A DNA stretch of 64,000 bases from a virus. Positions 59,462 to 64,000 of this stretch are shown here, piece after piece. A program made the position numbers and the translations under genes. Numbering within the stretch: position 1 is the first letter of the stretch; every line of letters begins with the position of its first letter. The notes beneath the pieces were generated by a model. The model ran no database searches and was not told the origin of the DNA. It saw only the letters and a program-made list of their open reading frames with translations. The stretch spans positions 1 to 64,000 of IMG/VR virus record IMGVR_UViG_3300046558_000185, one strand, 5' to 3'.

Positions 59462-60682
59462 TTGAGCAGCACCGACCCCATCGCCCTCGCCTTCGCTGGC
59501 TCCGCCGACACCGACATCGACAACGTCAAGGCCCTGCTGAACGACTTCGTCGGCCTGGGCGAGGACGACGCCGACGGCTTCCCCGAGCCCACCGAGCGGG
59601 AAGTCACCCTCATCCTGCCGATCACCAAGAAGCACCTGTCCGACGGCCTGGAGGCCGTTCTGGAGTGGTCGGAGTACGCGGACATCCCGTTCATCGCGGT
59701 CACCGACGGCGAGAAGAGCCGCGCCGTGGACTCCATCCTCAAGGACGCCGAGGAGGTCGTGCGCACGGCCAACGTCACCGCCGGGATCGTCGACCTGCTG
59801 AAGAAGGCCGACAGCGTGGGCGACGCTCACGTCATCCTCCTGTGGGGCGACGAGGGCAGCGAGGAGGCCGAACTCCTCCTGGACGCGGCCGAGGCCGCCG
59901 GGATCAAGGCGAAGGACCTCACGGCCGGACTCGACGACATCTCCTTCGCCAGCGAGCCCGAGGCCGCTCCCGAGCCGGAGCCGGAGCCGGAGCCTGAGCC
60001 GGAGGCGCCGAAGCGTGGCCGCCGTCGCGGACGCCGTGCCGAGCCGGAGCCGGTCGAGGTGGAAGAGGAGCCGCTGACCGAGGACGAGCCCGAGGCCGCT
60101 CCCGAGCCGGAGCCGGAGCCGGAGCCGGAGGCGCCGAAGCGTCGCGGTCGCCGCAAGGCCCAGCCGGAGCCCGAGCCGGAGGCAGACCCGGTCGAGGAGG
60201 ACATCCAGAACCAGGAGAGCCTGGAGCAGGAGGTCGCCCGAGCGCAGCACAAGGCGCAGCAGGAGGCCGCCAAGGCGGTCCCGGACACCGAGATCGACCT
60301 GCTCCTCGTGCGCGCCGCTTTGGAGGGTGCCTACAACGCCTTCCGACTGGAGGACGAGCGCAACGCGGTCATCAACCAGGCCGACGTGCGCGAGCGCCCG
60401 CTGACCGAACTGCTCCGCAAGGCGCTTCATACCCTGGGCGACGCCGCCCAGCAGGAGAAGGCCTCGGAGGCTCCGGCCGCCGAGGAGCAGGAGGAAGAGG
60501 AGTCGACCCCGCGCCGTCGCCGTGGCCGTCCGCGTGACGAGACCAAGACGTTCGCCTACCTGGTCGACGACGAGGGCAACTACAGCCGTCGCGGCCGTGG
60601 CCGGATCCCGGCCGGACAGAAGGTCGTCCAGTTGACGCGGGCGGAGATCGAGGAGAAGGGCCTCGACTTCGACTCGGAGTGA
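59462..60682 (+). CDS. acidic repeat protein with AT-hook-like motif (406 aa)
   Basis: TTG 59462 follows GGAG. The N-terminal ~155 residues form an alpha-beta domain. Two near-identical blocks rich in Glu-Pro and ending in Arg runs (about residues 165-195 and 209-235; DNA 59953 and 60086) follow. A helical segment (~265-325, with CTTCATACC at 60425) precedes RRRRGRPRDE, an AT-hook-like motif, and a C-terminal GRIPAGQKVVQLTRAEIEE. It probably binds DNA or a replication partner. Confidence 0.65.
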   Translation: MSSTDPIALAFAGSADTDIDNVKALLNDFVGLGEDDADGFPEPTEREVTLILPITKKHLSDGLEAVLEWSEYADIPFIAVTDGEKSRAVDSILKDAEEVVRTANVTAGIVDLLKKADSVGDAHVILLWGDEGSEEAELLLDAAEAAGIKAKDLTAGLDDISFASEPEAAPEPEPEPEPEPEAPKRGRRRGRRAEPEPVEVEEEPLTEDEPEAAPEPEPEPEPEAPKRRGRRKAQPEPEPEADPVEEDIQNQESLEQEVARAQHKAQQEAAKAVPDTEIDLLLVRAALEGAYNAFRLEDERNAVINQADVRERPLTELLRKALHTLGDAAQQEKASEAPAAEEQEEEESTPRRRRGRPRDETKTFAYLVDDEGNYSRRGRGRIPAGQKVVQLTRAEIEEKGLDFDSE

Positions 60683-60689
60683 GTAACGC

Positions 60690-60745
60690 AAAGGCCCCCG
60701 GCGCTGGCGAGGTTCAAGACCTACAAGCCACTGCCGGGGGCCTTT
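60690..60745 (+). terminator. hairpin terminator
   Basis: AAAGGCCCCCGGC at 60690-60702 pairs exactly with 60733-60745. Confidence 0.8.
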
Positions 60746-60798
60746 GCCCACCACACCCCGAGGCCCACCACAAACCCCGAGATGAGAGAGACCCTAGC

Positions 60799-60846
60799 AT
60801 GGGGATATCGCTTCATACTTATCGCTTCCTCGGAGTCGCCGAGTGA
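60799..60846 (+). CDS. 15-residue leader ORF MGISLHTYRFLGVAE
   Basis: ATG 60799; its TGA overlaps the GTG start of the replication gene (GTGA). It contains CTTCATACT in frame as Leu-His-Thr, and TATCGCTT flanks it. A GAGAGAG purine run lies upstream. It may couple or attenuate translation of the next gene. Confidence 0.45.
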   Translation: MGISLHTYRFLGVAE

Positions 60847-61826
60847 GCATCCTGATCATGTCCGAGGTGTTCTCGTACTCCGACACGCGCCTGGCCACCC
60901 GCCTGGTGCTGCTCGCGCTGGCCGACGCCGCCAACGACACCCACCGCATGTGCTGGGAGTCCGCTGACACCATCGCGGGCAAGGCGCGCGTCTCCAAGCG
61001 GCAGGCGTACGCCTCGCTGGCGACCCTGGAGGAGCAGGGGGTCGTCGAGCACGTGCCGGACGACGAGGTGCCCGTGGAGGCCCTGCGCTACAAGTCCGTG
61101 GTCCGGCGTATCAAGCCGGTGGCGGAGTGGCCGGTGACCTCCCCGAGTGCAGATTCTGCACCCCTGAGCAGTGCAGAATCCGCACCCCCTGTGTCGAAGT
61201 TTTCACCCAACCCCAATATCCCTACTAGAAGTAATAGAGATACTTCGTATCTCCAGGGCGACGCCCTGCAAGACGAACCTGTGACCAGGCCAGGAGCCAA
61301 GGGCTGGGGGGCCGTCGCGGCACCCAAGCGTGGCGGCCGGAAGAAGTCCCGGAAGCAGGTGGCCGAAGAGCAGGCTAAGGCGGAGAGGGAACTCGACCCG
61401 GCGTTCGTGGTCTCCCAGTCCCTGGAGGAGAGCGCCCCGTCGTTCAGTCTCTACGGCGATCTCCCGGCCTCGCAGGACATCCCGGCCCCTCCGGTCCAGC
61501 GACCTCCCAGGAAGCGCTCCACGCGGCCGTCAGAGGAACTGGCCCTGTTCTTCGACAAGAGGGCCCAGGAGGTGGGCCACCCGGTACCCGGCACGACCAA
61601 CCTCTCCGCCCTCACCGGCAACTTCGGCCGGTGGATGGCACAGGGCACGGAGCGGGACGAGATCCGCCAGATGATCATCACCTACTGGTCGTCGTCCTGG
61701 CAGCGCTCGGACAACGTGGTCGCCTGGAAGGACTTCCTGGCCGCCCGTGGGCTGCTGACCCAGCGACTGGGCAAGGCCGTCAGTGCGATGGAGGACAACC
61801 GGTTCAACGAGGACTACTGGTCCTGA
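60843..61826 (+). CDS. winged-helix replication protein (helicase-loader type)
   Basis: 327 aa from GTG 60843. The N-terminal domain is a winged helix (RLVLLALADAANDTHRMCWE, TIAGKARVSKRQAYASLATL) like phage replication initiators. A long disordered middle follows. The C-terminal region (NFGRWMAQGTERDEIRQMII, VVAWKDFLAARG) resembles DnaD/primosomal domains. The helicase loader and DnaB follow. Confidence 0.72.
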   Translation: MSILIMSEVFSYSDTRLATRLVLLALADAANDTHRMCWESADTIAGKARVSKRQAYASLATLEEQGVVEHVPDDEVPVEALRYKSVVRRIKPVAEWPVTSPSADSAPLSSAESAPPVSKFSPNPNIPTRSNRDTSYLQGDALQDEPVTRPGAKGWGAVAAPKRGGRKKSRKQVAEEQAKAERELDPAFVVSQSLEESAPSFSLYGDLPASQDIPAPPVQRPPRKRSTRPSEELALFFDKRAQEVGHPVPGTTNLSALTGNFGRWMAQGTERDEIRQMIITYWSSSWQRSDNVVAWKDFLAARGLLTQRLGKAVSAMEDNRFNEDYWS

Positions 61827-61834
61827 CCGACCCG

Positions 61835-61866
61835 AAGGGGCGGGCTGCTGCGGCGGTCCGCCCCTT
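61835..61866 (+). terminator. hairpin terminator
   Basis: AAGGGGCGG at 61835-61843 pairs exactly with CCGCCCCTT at 61858-61866. Confidence 0.7.
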
Positions 61867-61948
61867 ACGCATTCCAAAGGCGTATCCGAGAAGCAATAAC
61901 TGTGGTAGCCTGCTGAGCGTTGACCCACCACCACAGGAGGTACCGACC

Positions 61949-62608
61949 ATGGCGACAGACCCCCGGGTCCACGCCCTGCGCCTGAAGGAGTACGGCATCC
62001 CGGCGCACTACCGCCACCTGCGGCTTCATACCGTGGCGGACGCCGCGCCGCGCGCCGCCTGCCAGACCTGGCTCGACAACCTGCGCGACCACTACGTCAC
62101 CGACAAGCGCCCGCTCGACCAGTACCCCGAGGACTGGTCCCAGATCGGCAAGGGCCTGCTGTTCGTCGGCCCTCCCGGCACCGGCAAGACCTCCCTGGCC
62201 ACGGCCACCCTGCTGGAGGTCTACTTCGAGAAGCGCCTGCCGGTCCACTGGCTGGCCTACGCCGACTTCGTGAAGGACTCCATCGAGAAGATGGGCCTCC
62301 AGGACCGGCACGAGCCCGAAGCCGTCGCCCGCTGGTGGGAGATCCAGGACAAGATCGTGGCGGCCGAGAAGGCCCCCGTCCTCCTCCTGGACGACGTCGG
62401 CAAGGAGCACCGCACCAAGACCGGCTACGCCGAAGGCCTGCTCGACACCCTCCTGCGCCAGCGTCACCGCGAGGCCCTGCCCACCCTGGTCACCTCGAAC
62501 CTCCCGCCCCGGGAGTGGGGCGCCGTCTACAACCCCACGATGGGCTCCTTCATCCAGGAGGCCTTCACCCACCTCACGATCGTCGGAGGAGACCGCCGTG
62601 CAGCATGA
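61949..62608 (+). CDS. DnaC-like helicase loader ATPase
   Basis: 219 aa from ATG 61949 (CAGGAGG upstream). Walker A GPPGTGKT at residues 74-81, Walker B VLLLDDVGKE, and sensor-like TLVTSNLPP match AAA+ DnaC/IstB-type loaders. The DnaB-like helicase lies 700 bp downstream. Carries CTTCATACC (62024). Confidence 0.87.
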   Translation: MATDPRVHALRLKEYGIPAHYRHLRLHTVADAAPRAACQTWLDNLRDHYVTDKRPLDQYPEDWSQIGKGLLFVGPPGTGKTSLATATLLEVYFEKRLPVHWLAYADFVKDSIEKMGLQDRHEPEAVARWWEIQDKIVAAEKAPVLLLDDVGKEHRTKTGYAEGLLDTLLRQRHREALPTLVTSNLPPREWGAVYNPTMGSFIQEAFTHLTIVGGDRRAA

Positions 62609-62843
62609 GCAGATGGTCCTCCCCTTCGAGGACGAGATTTTGTCAGTTGTCTACAAAGACGAGATCCTGTCGACGATCACCGGCAGGTTCCCCGAGCAGC
62701 AGCACACCGTCAGCATGCTGAAGCGCCTGGCCTGGGCCCGCGCCAAGAGTCTCGGCTTCCGGCCCTTCCGCTACAGCGACCGGCGCGAGGTCCGGGGCAA
62801 CCGGCTTCATATCTGGCTCCGCGCGGACGCGGAGCGAACCTGA
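62598..62843 (+). CDS. small hypothetical protein (81 aa)
   Basis: GTG 62598 behind GGAGGAG; overlaps the loader gene by 11 nt. Helical, basic. Carries CTTCATATC (62805). No family recognised. Confidence 0.65.
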   Translation: MQHEQMVLPFEDEILSVVYKDEILSTITGRFPEQQHTVSMLKRLAWARAKSLGFRPFRYSDRREVRGNRLHIWLRADAERT

Positions 62844-63286
62844 TGCAGGGCGGGGACATAAGCAACGAGGTCTCCCCGCGCCTGGTCGTCGTCTTCGAAG
62901 GCCTCCTGGGCAACCTGCCCACCGCACGTACCCGAGCTGGCGAAGCCGTGGCCCGCCGCGCTCACCAGTGGAAGCGCGCGGTGAAGGCCTACGAGATCAA
63001 CGAGCCGCTGGCCCACGTCATCTGGGACACGGTCTGGCGCCACCGGTACTCGGTCGACGTCATCACCTACCTGGGCGACGAGTTCGCCGAGGCCCTGGAA
63101 TGGCGCCTGGACATCGAGGGCCTGCCCATCGGCCGCATCTGGGCCGACGAGCCGAAGAAGCTGGCCCGCCGCCTGGCACACATGCCGGACGTCGCAGCGA
63201 TCTTCGACAACGAACACCACCTGATCTACGGCAGCAAGGGGCGCATGCTCCCGGCCGTACCCACCACCCTGATCGGAGCCATGTAG
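62843..63286 (+). CDS. possible degenerate HAD-like protein (147 aa)
   Basis: ATG 62843 overlaps the previous stop. LVVVFEGLLGNLP sits where HAD phosphatases have DxDGTL; RYSVDVITYLGD and PDVAAIFDNE would match later HAD strands. The catalytic aspartates are missing, so it is probably non-enzymatic if HAD-related. Family assignment is tentative. Confidence 0.5.
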   Translation: MQGGDISNEVSPRLVVVFEGLLGNLPTARTRAGEAVARRAHQWKRAVKAYEINEPLAHVIWDTVWRHRYSVDVITYLGDEFAEALEWRLDIEGLPIGRIWADEPKKLARRLAHMPDVAAIFDNEHHLIYGSKGRMLPAVPTTLIGAM

Positions 63287-64000
63287 TGGCGGACTTCGAG
63301 CGGCTGCTCGTCTCCCGCGTCATCCAGGACAAGGACCTGACTGACGTCGCGGACGCGGGCATCACCCCCGACTTCTTCGGCGACCCGGACAACCGGGCCG
63401 TCTTCAAGGCGATCCTGCGGCACAAGGGCACCTACGGTGAGGTGCCGTCCCTGGCCACGATCAAGACGGACTTCCCCACCTACAAGTTCGTCAAGGTCGA
63501 GGACAGCATGAACGTGCTGACCGACCGGCTGCGGGAACTTCATACTTTGGCCCTGCTGGAGCAGGGCCTGGCCGACTCGGTCGACGCACACGAAGAGGGC
63601 GACGCGCTGGCCGCGATGGCGGCCCTGCACAAGACCCTGGCGGACATCGCCTCGGCCGTACCCAACGCCCGCGACACTGACCTGACGGAGACCGGCCAGC
63701 AGCGCCTCGCGCGGTACCTCACGCTCAAGGACCTGCCCGACGGGCTCCGGGGGATCCCCACCGGCTTTACGACGATCGACAGGGCCACCCAGGGCCTCCA
63801 GAAGGAGCAGTTGGTCACCTTCGTCGGCCCGCCGAAGGCCGGTAAGTCGACGCTGCTCCTGCTGGCCGCCATGGCCGCCCACCTGCACGGCGAGCGCCCG
63901 CTGTTCATCGGCTTCGAGATGAGCAACGAGGAGCAGGAGGAACGCTTCGACGCCATTCGCGCGGGGATTTCCCACGCCCGGCTGAGGAATGGAACGCTCA
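63286..64000 (+). CDS. DnaB-like replicative helicase (3'-truncated by window)
   Basis: GTG 63286 overlaps the previous stop; the frame is open to the window end. An N-terminal helical domain is followed by IPTGFTTIDRATQGLQKEQL, Walker A VGPPKAGKST (K187) and FIGFEMSNEEQEER, as in DnaB/RepA-type helicases. Carries CTTCATACT (63538). Confidence 0.88.
   Translation, partial: MADFERLLVSRVIQDKDLTDVADAGITPDFFGDPDNRAVFKAILRHKGTYGEVPSLATIKTDFPTYKFVKVEDSMNVLTDRLRELHTLALLEQGLADSVDAHEEGDALAAMAALHKTLADIASAVPNARDTDLTETGQQRLARYLTLKDLPDGLRGIPTGFTTIDRATQGLQKEQLVTFVGPPKAGKSTLLLLAAMAAHLHGERPLFIGFEMSNEEQEERFDAIRAGISHARLRNGTL

Larger units (their letters stand above)
6859..63545. repeat. dispersed CTTCATAY motif, 23 copies, always in frame
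   Basis: Plus-strand copies start at 6859, 8034, 10323, 11779, 16555, 17077, 17849, 18820, 23326, 25340, 36402, 39712, 43834, 47703, 47876, 50612, 58831, 60425, 60811, 62024, 62805 and 63538; one minus copy occupies 27935-27942. Each reads CTT CAT ACC/ACT/ATC = Leu-His-Thr/Ile in its gene. Most are preceded by G (GCTTCATAYC). Elsewhere Leu-His is usually CTG CAC. Confidence 0.85.

Noticed and set aside
8034-63545. CTTCATAY as a simple consequence of conserved Leu-His-Thr peptides
   Set aside because: The genes are unrelated and the tripeptide has no common place in them; the same dipeptide Leu-His elsewhere uses CTG CAC, so the nucleotides rather than the residues are preferred.

Overview
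The window is about two thirds G+C. It carries densely packed, mostly rightward genes that overlap as ATGA or GTGA, and it contains a complete contractile-tail virion module. Small proteins typical of Streptomyces (DUF2637, DUF397, Lsr2-like) point to an actinobacterial, probably Streptomyces, bacteriophage with a myovirus-type tail. A serine recombinase and a tyrosine recombinase suggest it is, or descends from, a temperate phage. The DNA is cut at both ends: the DnaB-like helicase gene runs off the right edge.

Layout. 1-12.3 kb: many small early-type genes, a DUF2637 membrane protein, and an RNA-repair island (RlaP-type nucleotidyltransferase, T4 Rnl1-like RNA ligase, T4 Pnkp-like kinase/phosphatase). 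12.4-16.1 kb: a membrane protein, an Lsr2-like DNA-binding protein, and five tRNA genes (Pro-TGG, Phe-GAA, Leu-CAA, Asn-GTT, and a His-GTG with an abnormally long variable arm) around a secreted NlpC/P60 protein. 16.3-19.4 kb: an operon with a metallophosphoesterase, a permuted NlpC/P60-like protein and a MazG-like pyrophosphohydrolase. 19.4-20.5 kb: a leftward HTH-DUF5753/DUF397 pair. 20.7-25.9 kb: small accessory genes including an orphan HicA-like protein and a KTSC protein. 26-29.2 kb: the two recombinases, each with a small opposing gene of the same family. 29.2-30.3 kb: small regulators. 30.4-59.3 kb: structural genes in order (terminase, collagen-like fibre, portal, scaffold, capsid, connectors, sheath, tube, chaperone with frameshift, tape measure, hub, spike, gp25-like, baseplate J, fibres, holin-like proteins). 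59.4-64 kb: an acidic repeat protein and the replication start (HTH replication protein, DnaC-like loader, DnaB-like helicase).

Transcription units are separated by strong hairpin terminators. New units start from sigma70-like promoters (TTGAC/TTGC, 17-18 bp, TANNNT) often accompanied by palindromic operator-like sites.

The most unusual signal is an 8-mer, CTTCATAY. It occurs 23 times although its composition predicts about one occurrence over both strands. Every copy is in frame as Leu-His-Thr or Leu-His-Ile using AT-rich codons, including copies in two tiny ORFs whose stop codons overlap the next gene's start and one copy in a leftward gene that follows that gene's strand. Other unusual signals are inverted repeats whose 3' arm touches a start codon, a class-II-like tRNA-His, an H-type pseudoknot beside tRNA-Phe, and a tail-chaperone reading-frame switch.
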